A stretch of DNA of 64,000 nt from contig OY987242.1 of assembly GCA_963920765.1 (NCBI GenBank), positions 8,086,789 to 8,150,788 of the forward strand. Direction: 5' to 3'. This DNA comes from Ulota crispa (taxonomy: Eukaryota > Streptophyta > Bryopsida > Orthotrichales > Orthotrichaceae). Below, piece by piece: positions 1 to 12,045 of the stretch. The first letter of the stretch is position 1, and every line of letters begins with the position of its first letter. Made by a program: the position numbers and the translations under genes. Under the pieces are notes generated by a model. The model was not told where the DNA came from, did not search any database, and saw only the letters and a list, made by a program, of their open reading frames with translations.

Positions 1-3000
1 TACATATTCCAAACACTTCACATTCCAAGCACGTGGATCTAGCATGGTTTGGCATTTGCATAGTTACATTTATAAAGATTCCAATGCAAATGAACAAGAA
101 CGTGTCATGGATTTTTCTACTAGCACTACAACAACTCATAATCTCATTGAAGATCAACGATGTTTTGTATTGGGTCAAGCTATGAATCTTCATACCATGC
201 TTTGGACTGTTAGCATTTGCCTTGCTATACAACTGCAGTATGACCATTTGTTCACTCGAGAAGCAAAGGAAAATGATCTAGGGACAACAAAAATGCCAAT
301 TGCTATAATTGGAGAGGATTCTGAGCATCATTTTCAATGGCAAGCTTTGGATGAGCTTTAAGCTAAAAAAAACCTTTGCTACTTTTGACTTAAATGGCGA
401 TGCTAGAGGTAGTGATGTTATCCCTCCTTCTTCTGATTAACAACTACAGATTATGTTTGTATCTAGTGGTGGTTTGCTGATGGAAAAGACTACCACGGAG
501 TTTGATGATTGACCTCAGAGTTTAGGTCATCATCTCACAGATATTGATGCAATGGGATCGGCTTAAATTTTCAGTACATTAGATTTGAGATCTAAATACC
601 ATTAGTTGCTACTACGGTTGGAAAATCACGTGAAGACTGCATTTTGGTGAGTAGATTTTGATGGCAGAGATCTACTATATCATTAGAATTTTCTACCCTT
701 TTGATCTTAAAAACGCACCTGCCGAGTTTCAGAAGGTGATAAACCGTGTTTTGACTGGATTGTCATTTGCTCGGTACTACATTAATGATGTTATTTTCTT
801 TAGTAGTTCACCTCAGGAGCATGTGAGACATTTGCAAGCCGTTTTTGAGCAGTTACGTGAGTGAGGGTTGCGCTTGCATCATGGCAAGTGTAAATTCTTC
901 CATGATTGGTTATTGTACTTGAGACACATGATAATTTTAAGAGGACTTGGCGTATAGCAGGCAAACATGTATGCTCTTCAGAAGCTTCCAACACCTTGTA
1001 ATGTTCTAAAGCTGCGTACGTTTCTTGACTTAGCGAATTATTATCTCCATTTTGTCAAGAACTTTAGCTTGATTGCCAAGCCTTTGACTATGCTCACTAG
1101 CAAAGACCAAATTTGAACATGGAGCCGTGAACAGCAGTTGGCTTTTGACACGTTGAAGCAGAAGTTAAGCTTAGCACTTGTACTTTGACATCTTAATGTT
1201 ACGAGGTCTTTTTAATTGCACACGGATTGGAGTGCAGTGGTATTAGGTGCAGTTTTTACTCAAAAAAATGATGCAAGATGGGAATATGTTATTGCATTTG
1301 CTTCAAGGAGTAACAACTTGGCAGAGTTCAAGTATTCATCTTATGAGAGAGAAGCTTTAGCTGCAATATGTGTCATTTCACATTTTTGACTTTACTTGTA
1401 TGGATAGCGGTTCACATTGGTGATAGATCATCAACATTTAAAGTAGTTTATGGAGTCAAATAAACTCATCGACAAGCTTGTTAGATATTTCTACTGCTTC
1501 AAGAGTATGATTTTGAGATTGTTCATCAAGCTAATATCACTAACTTGGATACAGATGGATTTTCTTGCAATCCAAGTCTTTCTGATGAAAATTTGGCTGG
1601 TGCTAGATAGCATGGGAATTGCAACAAGGAAGTAGTTCTAGGCTAGCACGCAGTTGTTAATTTGATTTTGATGTCAAGCTCTGCTATTGAGACGGTTGAT
1701 CTAGGTTTAGATGATGAGTTTGGTAAGTCTCATGGTATTGAAGATGTGTGGGAAGACTTAGTAGTGTTGTACAAACTCTAGCATGGATCCTTTCCTATGG
1801 GTATTTCTATCATGGAGCAAGACAAAATTTACTATCAAATAGTAAGGTTCCGTTGGGATAACGGCTTGTTGATTCAAGTTTGGCCAGATGGAGCTAAGCA
1901 CATAGTTCTTCGATTGGACCAAAGAGCTTTTTTAATACAATAAGTGCATGAGGAGCTTGGTCATTTTGAAGTGCGCAAAACGCATTCTATGTTGCGCAAT
2001 TAGTATTGGTGGATTCACATGTACCAGCAAGTCTCTATCTATATTTTTTGGTGTGAGGTGTGTGATTGAGTGAGATCAAGTTTTAACACCTTTTCACCAC
2101 AATTGAGGCATTTACTAATCATGGGTTTAGATTATTGTTGGTCTTTAAACTTTGCCAAGTCGCTTGTCGTCACCTCACGCAAAACCAAATACGTGTTGGT
2201 AATGGTAGAGCATTTTAGCAAGTAGATTGAGCTTGTTACATTGCCTCAGAACTCTTCGGAGTTGACAGCTATGGCATTTCTTGACCAAATACTGGCACGC
2301 TTTGAAGCACCGGCTGAAGTTTTGACAGATCAAGGACGAGAGTTTCTTAAAGCTTTTGAGACTCTATGCACCAAAGCTTTGATTGATCACCGCACCACCT
2401 CTAAAGATCACCCTAAAGCGGATGGTTTGATTGAACAGGTTGTTCAAACAGTCAATCATAGTTTGCGCAAGTATAGATTATTATGTGAAAACCATCGAGA
2501 TTGGAATTTGATGTTATCATGGATTGCCATGGGTTATTGTTTTAATAGGTAGGCTTCTTTGGCCTCTTACAGCCCTTACTAGTTGCTATATGGACGGGAG
2601 CCTATTTTGCCTAGCTCCGTGCAGGAAAAGCTGGCTTCAGTTATGGACTTGGATACTCAAGATGTTTAGATTTAATGCCTACATAATCAGACTAAATTCT
2701 TTAGGAGGGCCATGCCTATGGCTTTGAAGAACTTATACATAGCCCAACGTCGAGATTCTTTGCGTTACGCGTGCATTCGTAGCGTTGCTTATCAACCTCA
2801 ACTGCAAAGGTTCTCTCAAAGAGATTATGTATATTTGCAGCATGAGGCGCCTACTACATTAAATGTTAGAGCAGGACGTACTATTCTTTGAGTGAAGAAC
2901 GTCTTATCTAGTGGCATTCTCTTGTTGGAAGGTAAAGATGAATGAGAGTGCAAGGAGCATTCTAAAAATTATGCACCTTGTCAGTTGCCCATTCATGGTA

Positions 3001-3250
3001 TCATGCAGCTGGAGTTGGTAGTGGTGCCAGAAAGATTACATTGTTTTGTTTGTGGAGAGAAGAAAGGCGCGGCTACTATGCTTTTGTGTGACCAGTGCCA
3101 ACATGGTTGGCATATGGCATGCTTAATTTGGCCCTTATCGACTTTGCCTCCTGGAGATTGGATTTGTCCTTGTTATAGAAGATCTTCAAACCATACTACA
3201 TCTTTGAAAAAGCGTTGATAATTTCTTGAGGTCAAGTCTCTTATGTTTGA
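1..3250 (+). mobile_element. Fossil Ty3/gypsy retrotransposon (pol part) with PHD finger
   Basis: Conceptual translation shows, in the usual Ty3/gypsy order, reverse transcriptase (about 460-940), RNase H (about 1190-1450), an integrase zinc-binding stretch (about 1930-2080) and the integrase core (about 2130-2560), followed by a PHD-like zinc finger (about 3030-3190, with CDQC and WHMAC). RT-RNaseH-integrase order places it in Ty3/gypsy. It is broken, with well over ten interruptions across pol, so it looks old. The 5' end lies outside the window and neither LTR could be proven. The 3' boundary is uncertain because a DNA-transposon relic follows from about 3640. Confidence 0.85.
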
Positions 3251-3639
3251 GATGACAGCATTGCCACATCTGTTGACTAGGCACCAAATTTGCAATGCAC
3301 AAAATTGGACTAATGGGAGATTAAATAAGAGATAGACACTAAAAACCTACCAAAGGCGGTTAATAATGGGGCTCATCTTTGCACCTGCCCTACACTCTTT
3401 TATACCCTCTTTCATCATGTTCACTTGTCATTGTCGGCCGCCTACTATATCACCTTTGGTGTAGATAGATGTTGAAGACCTTATATTCATTTTAGCATTT
3501 GGATCTAGCTATACTTTTAGTATAATCCTAGCTGACTCATGGATCTCTATTAGCCAGCTAGGAGGGCAATTGATAGCATATTTGTATATATGTTTTTGGG
3601 TTACATTTTTATTTTTATTTGTTGTTAGTGATAATACAA

Positions 3640-4224
3640 AATGTGTTGTGTTTAGCAATCTCTATTTACATGACAAACGATACAAGTTTAAACTAAACAT
3701 GTTAGGAATTACATGGAAAAAGAAAACACAATAATATCACTTATAGTTTGAAAGATTATAATGTTTGAACATGAGGGTGTTAAAACTGCAAAAGTAACTT
3801 GTTGTTTTTATATCCTTATTTCACATGTCAAATCTAAAAAATTGGTTACCAAAAAAATATGAGGTTTAGGGTCATTACATGTTTAACTTTAATCAATTTA
3901 TGGCTTTCAAAATCTACTCCTATATTTTCTTTAAATGGATTTCTAATGTGATTTTTTCTCCAATCTCTAGTGTATTTGAGACTCATTTTCAAGATCTTCC
4001 AATACTAGAAAATTCAAGATTGCAAAAGATACCCTTGTACAAAATCTTGAGTAAAAAAATCAATAATTTTTTTTTACAAAATCAAATTTTTAATGTTGAA
4101 AACAGACATCAAAACCAACTTAAGTAGAAAAAAAAAGTTTGAAAAGAGTGATTTGATAAGTTTTTATTCATCTTCAAAGTTTTGTTGCGACCCAAATCTG
4201 GTTGCTTGGGCATTTAGGAGTTAA
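3640..4224 (+). mobile_element. Relic of TTAA/CCC element, family epsilon
   Basis: This stretch is alignable by eye, in the same orientation, with the interior of the element at 50413-51074 (shared landmarks such as AAAACACAATAATATC and ATGAGGGTGTTAAAAC). Its right end is CATTTAGGAGTTAA, a slightly decayed version of the family end. The left end is lost or diverged. No coding capacity is visible. Confidence 0.7.
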
Positions 4225-4269
4225 ACAGATAATTCTAGAAGAACTGTTTCCAAAATTTTCAGATTTGTT

Positions 4270-6055
4270 GACTTTGGAAATTCTTATTTCTTTGGTGTAT
4301 AGTACCCTTACATAATGATACGTAATCCATGTTTTGGCATTCCAAACAAGTTTGTGTAACAAAAAATTTAAGTGGTATTTCAATGTCATATTGTTGGTAT
4401 CTAATTCTCATGCAATCCTACTCAGCTATATCAAATTTTGGTTACTAAAAACCAAAATCCTACTTTTGGTAATTAGTTTTGTGTCACAATCATGGTTTTA
4501 TAAGAAAGTTGATTAAAACACATTGGTGATGAATTTTTGAGATTTGATTGCATGGGTATGTAGGAAACATCCATACGCACATTTTCTCTTCTAAAAAGAA
4601 CCCTCTTAACCCTTTAGAGACCACCAAACCATATTTTGGTTTGAGAAAGTGATTTTTGGCTTGTAGAGTAAAATTGTTCAATAATTTGGAAACCAGTCTT
4701 GAAGAATGCTTGTGCTCACAAGAATTTTGCATCCAACCTAATAAAAAACAATGAGATCAGGCATGTGAGTTGATAAACAATCATGTTTATACGGCATGGC
4801 CTCAAAGTTTGTATCCATATTTGGTCAAAGATGGATCAAAGCAACAACACAATACATCAAACATCTAAGAAGAATGTCAAATTTCAATTGTGCGGTCCTA
4901 AAAATTTTCAAATTTCTCTATACAGTAGTATTATAATTGTAGTATTTGAAGATCTATTGAAATGGTGTTATCATTTCATATTAAAAATTTGTTGTCTTAC
5001 ATTTAGAGACAATTCTTTATTGTTGTCACCAATTGGATTTTCCATAGTTTTTATCAATTTTCTTGTAAAACTGTTTTTGGATAGCAAATAAAGTGGGATT
5101 TTTGACCCTTTTTTCCACTTAGCTACGCCTTGTGATTGCTATTTTTATCCATTTTGTGTGAAACTAGTCTCATTGGAAAGTTGAGAAACCCTAATTTTTA
5201 GAAATATAAGGCTCTTCTCAAACAAAGCTTGTATGAAGTAGTAAGATCCAAAACCACACAAACACAAAAATTAGAGATATTCCACCTACAACTCATAATA
5301 TTTCACTTCCAATGGTAGATTTAGTTGAAATTTTGATACTTTATAGTAAACAAGATGTTCTTCCCATTTGTACAGTTGGATGATTAAAATCAAGTCCATG
5401 TTGGATTCAACCGCACATCCAAGTTTACTACCCCGGTTTCAAATGGATTTTGTGAAAATGTGTGTGGTCTTTAAAGGGTCAAGTACCAAATTTATGATGA
5501 ACAAAGAGTTCAATGTGGGGTGTGGTAGGACCAAAATTTGTAAAGTAGATATTTTTGTTTTTTTACTCATTTTTGGCTAAGTAAACTTTTTGCCATGTTC
5601 AAAGGTACAAATTTAGTCATAATGTATGAATCAAACAACAAAACTTGATTATCACAAATAAATATCTATTTTACAAAATTTGGTCCTACCACACCCCACA
5701 TTGAACTCTTTGTTGATCATAATTTTGGTACTTAAGAGGGTTCTTTTTAGAAGAGAAGATGTGCGTATGGATGTTTCCTACATACCCATGCAATCAAATC
5801 TCAAAAATTCATCACCAATGTGTTTTAATCAACTTTATTGTAAAACCATGATTTTGACACAAAACTATTTACCAAAAATAGGATTTTGGTTTTTAGTAAC
5901 CAAAATTTGGTATGGCTGATTGGGATTGCATGAGAATTACAAAACCGTAATGCAAGGCCAAAAAATGCAAATTATACTCTAGTTTATGCAAGTTCATTGA
6001 ATGGCAAAACATTGCCAAACGTAAACATACTGAGGGGTACTGTACATTTGTATTA
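4270..6055. repeat. Long inverted repeat (foldback element) split by a TTAA element
   Basis: The left arm (about 4270-4605 plus 5483-5575) is the reverse complement of the right arm (about 5655-6055), roughly 85-90% alike near the centre, with a spacer of about 80 bp around 5610. The left arm is interrupted by the element at 4606-5482, while the right arm keeps the uninterrupted sequence (CTCTTAAGTACC read on the minus strand). The family and the outer ends are not identified. Confidence 0.8.
4606..5482 (-). mobile_element. TTAA/CCC element, family alpha (piggyBac-like MITE), 877 bp
   Basis: The left end is TTAACCCTTTAGAGACCACC; the right end is GGTCTTTAAAGGGTCAA, where the TTAA has decayed to TCAA. 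The whole length matches 59019-59922 in opposite orientation. The paralogous right arm of the surrounding inverted repeat has a single TTAA at 5732-5735 in place of the whole element, so it was inserted at TTAA and duplicated it. There is no transposase reading frame. TTAA duplication with CCC termini is the piggyBac signature; the assignment is by ends only. Confidence 0.85.
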
Positions 6056-6370
6056 TGGCCATCTTGTAGGGTTTGACACAATCCAAACATGGATTCTAAG
6101 TGCTCTGGACATTCAAAATACTCTTATGATAAGTCATCTCAGTGTGTCAAGCAATGATCCTTCAAAGCAATATTCAACCTAAGTTTTGTGAGCAATATCT
6201 TGTATTTCCCATGTTGAATGGTCAAATAATTTTATAGAATCACGCTTGAAGTGCAAAGGCCATGTTTGATATGTATGGATAGAGGACAAGAATTTGAGGA
6301 CTTTTCAAGAATAGATGTTATCTCTAAAAGTGTCAAGGTGCAACAAGAGATGCTCTAAGGGTTGTTTCAC
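6050..6370 (+). repeat. Dispersed repeat, second copy at 39480-40830
   Basis: The sequence parallels the interrupted copy at about 39500-40800: shared order of CTTATGA..., AGTGTGT, CAATGA(C)CCTTCAAA, GCTTGAAGTGCAA and GGCCATGTTTGA. This copy has none of the inserts found in the other one. Element class and ends are unknown. Confidence 0.65.
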
Positions 6371-6639
6371 ACTATGGCCAACATTTCCACCAAACAAATA
6401 GCAAAAATCCAAGAATTTGACCTCTCAATAGAGTCAAAAGTCCCTTGCCTCTCATGACATCAATTTTTCATCCAAAACCATGGCCTCTCAAGAAAAGTTT
6501 GGATCAAGCAATAATGGAGATCCAAACCAAGGTTGAGAGGTCATTAATTTTTTCTAACAAAATAATCAAAAGATAACAAGATCTTGGTTGTTAGATTTGG
6601 AAGGTTTAATAAATATTATGACTTTGGACTTTGGGCTTG

Positions 6640-7285
6640 GTTTTTGGAGGCTTCACACTATGACCATTCAAGTTGAGAGGCCATATTTGAACTTGACCTT
6701 TGGAGGCTTCATGCTAAGGACAACTAAAGATGTCAAAAACAATATTTTATTACCTTGTTTCAAATTAGAGGAAAAATGAGCTCAAGAGAAGGCCCCTATA
6801 CCTTGACAAACCACTTTATTTATTGAGGTAGGAGAAGCATAGGTAAGGTACCTACACAAATGTCTCTACCTTGTGTGAAGTACTCAAATGTACCATGGTA
6901 CACAAAAAAAGGATTGATGATGGAATACAATATAATAACATGATAATGACAAATGCAAGGACCTTTAGTGGGACACAAGAATAAACTAGGATTAGAATTC
7001 CCAATCAAACAAGGACACTCACTAAACAAAAAGCATATGATATTGTAAAAAAAATTACTCTCAGGAAGTACTTGTAAGTGGGTATAGGGTATTAGTCTCT
7101 TTTCATTTGAAAAAGGACATCTCATCTAAATGCTTTTAACCCCTTCAACCACTTCCCATAGGAACCTTTTCTTGAGCTCACTTTTCCTCTAATGTCAACT
7201 CATTTCTTTGACCTTTCTACAAAGTTTGACCACTCAATCCCATGGCCTCTTGAGTTGGTCGCCCATAGTGAGAAGTGACCATGAG
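6640..7285. repeat. Foldback/MITE-like element with long imperfect TIRs
   Basis: An inner inverted pair is strong: ATTAGAGGAAAAATGAGCTC from 6764 and its near-perfect reverse complement ending at 7192, extending about 35 bp. A weaker outer inverted match (CACACTATG...GAGAGGCCAT against its complement near 7250-7285) suggests the element reaches about 6640-7285. No reading frame of note. Superfamily not assigned. Confidence 0.65.
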
Positions 7286-7289
7286 TTCT

Positions 7290-8520
7290 ACAAATGAAAT
7301 GAGCCTTTTAAGTTGAGTATCTTTCTAGTTTGAAAATTTACACACATGAAATGAGTTTTACGACCAAGTTTTACAGCTTTTCCAACTATGAGAGTATGTG
7401 ACATTTGATTACATTATGATGTTCTACATTAGAACGTACACATGGTGAAAATCTCATTTTCTGTTTTTGCTGTAGAACCATTTTACAGTTTTATCAGCAA
7501 CAACAACCATATGTTCTGTTATTGTGAAAAAATAAGTTCATCTAGAAGTCAACTTTTTTCATGTCCAGAAAAATGAAGTAAAACAATATTCACCTGCTTG
7601 TACTTGTATTGCCATAAACTTTGGTTGTTTTTAGTTTTTTTATAGAATACTTTGCCTGTTAGCATATTTACATGAGTGCACTATTATAAATACATTTTAA
7701 ACTTAGGATGTTAGGCTACTTACATCCCACTGTTTATGCTGTGGGAGTTTTATTTTCGAGTCAAGTATTAATTTTCCAATCAAAATTATGAATTGTAGTT
7801 TAATTTGTCTGCTAAACAGCAGCATGTTTGTCCCATGCATCCCTTTGCAAACGCTTTGTGATATCAACAATTTGAATTTTTTACTTTGAAAGTACATGAT
7901 TGTCAACATCAACTTAGTTATTTTTGTTGTTTGTCTCAATTTGTTAACTAGCCACACACAACAAAAAAATCTGCTGCCGAAGCTTTTTGTTCTCATAAAT
8001 TATTGCAAACTTAGAATTCAATGGGATCAATAGGAGTTTATTCCTAAGGATCTTGCTACATGCTAAATTGGACATTAAAAACATCTGTTGTGATGTGGAA
8101 TACATGTAATTTTTAAATAACTTCTTGTTTGAGCACCTGATTATGCAATAAGCAACAAAAAAAACACTCTGCCAAGCACGTGAGGTCCATCTTGAAACAG
8201 ACATGAAATGCCAATCAGTCTAAATCCTCTAATGCGATGTTGCATGCATTTTTGTGCCTCAAGAGCTTTATTCTATGAAAATAGATTGCTAAGGATTGGT
8301 AATAGGCAATTTCAGAGAAGGCTCTTGCTTTCATTTTGAATCAATTTCCTTTTCTTTTTGTCTAATTTATGGAAACTTCATTTTGTTTTTAATTTTTTAT
8401 ATCTCACCTTGACTCGTTTTCTTAACAATTTCTTTGACTCTGAAAACATTAAACTCATTCAAAAAACATATGTGAAAGAGAGTCAAATGGATGGTGATGG
8501 ATGCTTTTACCTTAATATTT
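7290..8520. other. AT-rich spacer, no gene seen
   Basis: The longest open frames are under 100 codons, have no family resemblance and lie in AT-rich sequence. I see no repeat partner within the window, no RNA gene and no regulatory motif that I can support. Confidence 0.6.
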
Positions 8521-8526
8521 TAACAT

Positions 8527-9440
8527 TTAACTCCAAAAGGACCAAGCCCATTTTTTGTAAAAGTCACTGAAACGCTCTCACTTCTAGGGGAATGACTAAA
8601 AAGGTAAATTTTTTTTGAAAATCCAACCACAAGATCTTGCCTAGGATAAAGAGATGTGCTTGCGGGAAAAAAATTAGCTCATTTCAAATGAAAAAGAGTG
8701 AGATATTGACATCCAAACTAAATAAACTTATTTTTCTTTGTTCACGAAATTTTCACAAACTTCTGCCCACTTTTATAGTAAAAAAATTTTCTATGCAAAG
8801 TTGATGAGGTTTAATTCCTCCTTGTAAAAAACCATGTTAGGTGTGTTTGGAAAATTATCAAATGAATAGAAGGAGTACAACATACTATGAAAATTCTTGC
8901 AATGTCAAAAGCTCATGAAATTTGTAAATACACAAAGGCAAATTTGGAAGCATTACTTTACATTTCAAATTTGAAATTATACTAATTCAACAATAAAAAC
9001 CAATGAATCTTAGCTTACTACAACCTAGAAAAAACCAAAAAAATAAATAAAATACACAAATTGTTCAAAAAACAAAACGTCCAAATCCTACAAGGGGCAA
9101 ATGAAATGAAGGGTTAGGTGTTCCCCAAGACAAGGCCCCTTCCACTCTGCTCCCCTTTGTCCAAGTGGCCATACCTTGTGCCTCTAAAGGCCGACCCTCT
9201 TTGAAGTCAACACCTAATTACAAATGAGAGACCCTACCTAAAGTGTCCCTCCTCCTGTGATTTTGATTAATTCTTACATGACTTCTTTCTTGAATGTCCA
9301 AATGAAGAAAAACATAGATTCCATGTAAGTTTTTAAATTCTTCACCTTTCATAAAAGTTCCAAAAAATCTTACAAAATAGTACAACTATAGTTACATGCC
9401 CAAAAACTCCATTTTCCTCCAAAGGGATGGTGCCTAGGAA
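8527..9440 (+). mobile_element. TTAA/CCC element, family beta, copy 1 (decayed)
   Basis: It starts TTAACTCCAAAAGGACCAAG and continues colinear with the copy at 10792 (ATCCAACCA.AAGATCTTGCC, TTAGCTCATTTCAAATG, CCACTTTTATA). Its right end near 9440 is decayed relative to the copy ending 10795. First of three same-orientation copies within 3.2 kb. Confidence 0.75.
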
Positions 9441-9514
9441 AGATGCTTATCAATCCCCAACCCCTCACTTCTGCAATGTATTTCAAAAAAAGACTAGATC
9501 TAGGACACTTACCC

Positions 9515-9705
9515 CCTACCAATGTACGGGGAGAGCCGGAAAACAATAGAAAGTCAGCCAAATGAAATGTAGAAAACACCAATTGGAATTTAAATCAACC
9601 GGCTAAAACCAACTAGATTTTTGGAAATTTTCTAAACATAGTGTAAGTATATAGAGAATAATTGGTGCATCCACTGAAAAAATCGGATGAAAATGAGAAA
9701 TGTAG
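9515..9705 (-). repeat. Dispersed repeat, opposite-orientation copy at 29865-30040
   Basis: Read on the minus strand this contains GGCTGACTTTCTATTGTTTT, a short break, then GGCTCTCCCCGT, preceded by GGTTTTAGCCGG. The same blocks in the same order occur on the plus strand at 29865-30040. The element type is unknown. Confidence 0.6.
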
Positions 9706-9863
9706 GCTTTCCATCGTAGAAGTACAAAATCTCCTTGCACACTACCCCCTACTGCTATGAGAGGTTAAGTGAATGAACGTAAAGTTTGTTTTGTACTCAC
9801 ATGTACAAATTATGTACACTCTAGGAAGCAAATGTGCACCTTTTGTACGTCTTGGAGGAGTCA

Positions 9864-10795
9864 TTAACCCCTAAAGCCATGGGGCCTTTATTTTGTCAAA
9901 AGAGACTCAAAACTGCCATTTCTATTGCAAAGAGTAAAAAAGTTTGAAAATTGGTCTTTTTGCATATCTAACAACAGGATCTTGTACTAGACTTGTATAA
10001 GAATGTGTACACAAAAATCCATAAACTTTGACTACACAAATTGCAAGATATTTGCATTTAAAGTGTAAAAAACAAACATTTTTGCACCTTGCATGATTAG
10101 ATTATTTGATTTCAAACTTTTTAAACTTAAAATTTTTGCACCACAAAGTTTTGAGGTTCATTTTTTTATGATGGAAAATTGAATTGAGAGTCTTTGGAAA
10201 AAAATCAAAACAAAATATTCTTAATTCTTATTCTTTAAAAAAAAACATTAGATAGAAGAGGGTTTGAGATTGATCAAAAACTTAAATTGTTAATAACCTT
10301 GCAATGGAATTGAAACACAATAATAATCCCAATGGTAAGATTGTTCTAGAAAGTAAACTTCACCCTTTCCAATAGTTTCTTTTGGGAAAATGCTAAACTT
10401 CTATTCAAAAATGAAGTTTGTAAGTTATTTTTTCAATAAGATGCTTGAATTGCCCAAAAAACAAAATTATCCATAACATTCTCATAACTAGTCCAAATGG
10501 AATGAATCAAAGCTTCAGATGTAGATAAAACTATAAACTAGGAGAAATCAAATTTTTTTTTAATTTAAGTTTTTGTAAGAAGAAGTTTGCTGCCCAATCT
10601 CCATAAATTTTTGCTTATCTAGGCATACCTTTTGCTTCCAAGCATACATTGGAATAAAAATTGTATTCCCCAAAAGATAATGTGTTTTTCTATTTTCACA
10701 AAAAGCTTCAAAAAATCAAGACCAAAATCAAGACCGTAGGTACTTGCCCAAAATCCCATTTGTCCACGAGGGGACAATAGGGCTATAGGGGTTAA
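9864..10795 (+). mobile_element. TTAA/CCC element, family beta, copy 2, 932 bp
   Basis: It is bounded by TTAACCCCTAAAGCC at 9864 and GGGCTATAGGGGTTAA ending 10795. The interior is colinear with copies 1 and 3. A short hairpin, TTGTCC-N6-GGACAA at 10760-10777, lies just inside the right end. The right TTAA (10792-10795) is also the left TTAA of the next copy. There is no transposase frame. Confidence 0.85.
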
Positions 10796-11715
10796 CCCCT
10801 AAAGGACCAAGCCCTTTTTCCTACGAAAATCACTAAAAACTACCACTTGTAGGAGGTTTAGTAAAAAGGGATTTTATTTTTTGTTTAGGGGAAATCCAAC
10901 CATAGGATCTTGCCCCAAACTAGAAGAGGTGATTGTGGGACAAAATTTAGCTCATTTCAAATGGAAAAATGAGATATTTTCATCTAAAATGTAAAAAAAG
11001 TTTTTTCCCATGTTGCCCAAAAATTTCAAAAGCCTTTGACCACTTTTATAACAAAAAAATTGCTCTACCCAAACTTGTGCATTTTTTTTTCATGTAGGAG
11101 ATCAAATTAGGTATGTGTGGGAGAATTTTCAAATCAATTGGAACTATACAACACATGGGAAAAAATGGTAACTAAAAAGAAGTAGAGAACAAGTCAAAAC
11201 ACTAAATTGTTAAGCATTTAATTATTGAAGTGAAAAATGTAGATCCCAACAATCACAATGTTATGATAAAAAATCTACTTCCATTGGTTTATATTTTTTT
11301 CCAAAATATTGAAAATTGAGTAAAATTAAGAACCTCAAAAGTTTATTTTGGAGTAGAGAACCCATAAATACCCGCAAACAAAAACTCCTTATAACTTTCA
11401 TCTCATTGATTGAAATTGAATGATTCAAAGCTTCTCAATATAAAAATATATAAAGAACCAATTCCAAATTTTAATTTTAAAAAAAGTAAAATTTAAAGAG
11501 GTTTTTGGACTGCCCGGATAGGCAGTCCTCCCCAAATTTTCATAAATTCATGCATAACTTCTTCATTGAATGTCGGAATGAAAAAAATTAGATGCTCACA
11601 TAGATCTTTGAATTCCCCACCTTGAATAAAAGTTTTAGAAAATTACACAAAGTAGTTTTGCCATACTTACATATCCAAAGTCCAACCTCTCCGCGAAGGG
11701 ACAATGGTCCTTTAA
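10792..11715 (+). mobile_element. TTAA/CCC element, family beta, copy 3
   Basis: It starts TTAACCCCTAAAGGACCAAG, sharing the TTAA at 10792-10795 with copy 2 head to tail. It is colinear with copy 1 over more than 700 bp. The right end is shortened to GGTCCTTTAA (11706-11715), where a GGTAG-type element begins at once. Non-autonomous. Confidence 0.8.
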
Positions 11716-12045
11716 TGTAGTCTGCTCATATTCCGCTCATGCTCTAATCCTGCTCACCTCTCTAAATGTACCCTGCTAGTACATCTCTTATTCAAAGCCT
11801 TTTAACAATCTACATGGGATAAACATTTGAGAGGTGGACAATTTTAGAGCACCTATGACCTTTCCACTTCAAAATTTCATAACTAATTCCACAAAGCTCC
11901 ATAAAATATGAAAACACTTGGAATAGATGCCAATTCCTCTTGTTTTTCAAAGAAAATTTACTGAAAATTATCTCAAAACGTTTCACCTCCCCAAAATTCA
12001 GTTTCAGCCCTTACATGAACGGTTTAAGAGCACACTAGGAGTTAA
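11712..12045 (+). mobile_element. GGTAG-type TIR element, copy 1 (about 330 bp)
   Basis: It is flanked by TTAA on both sides (11712 and 12042) with decayed ends TTAATGTAGTCTGCTC and CACTAGGAGTTAA. The interior (ACTTCAAAATTTCATAACTAA, then CACAAAGCTCC) matches the copies at 14256-14584 (same strand) and 30780-31103 (reverse). Confidence 0.75.

Noticed and set aside
3555-3600. Purine-rich AGGAGGGCAAT followed by TGATAG as the start of a 3' LTR
   Set aside because: No second LTR is in the window and an unrelated repeat starts soon after, so the boundary cannot be supported.
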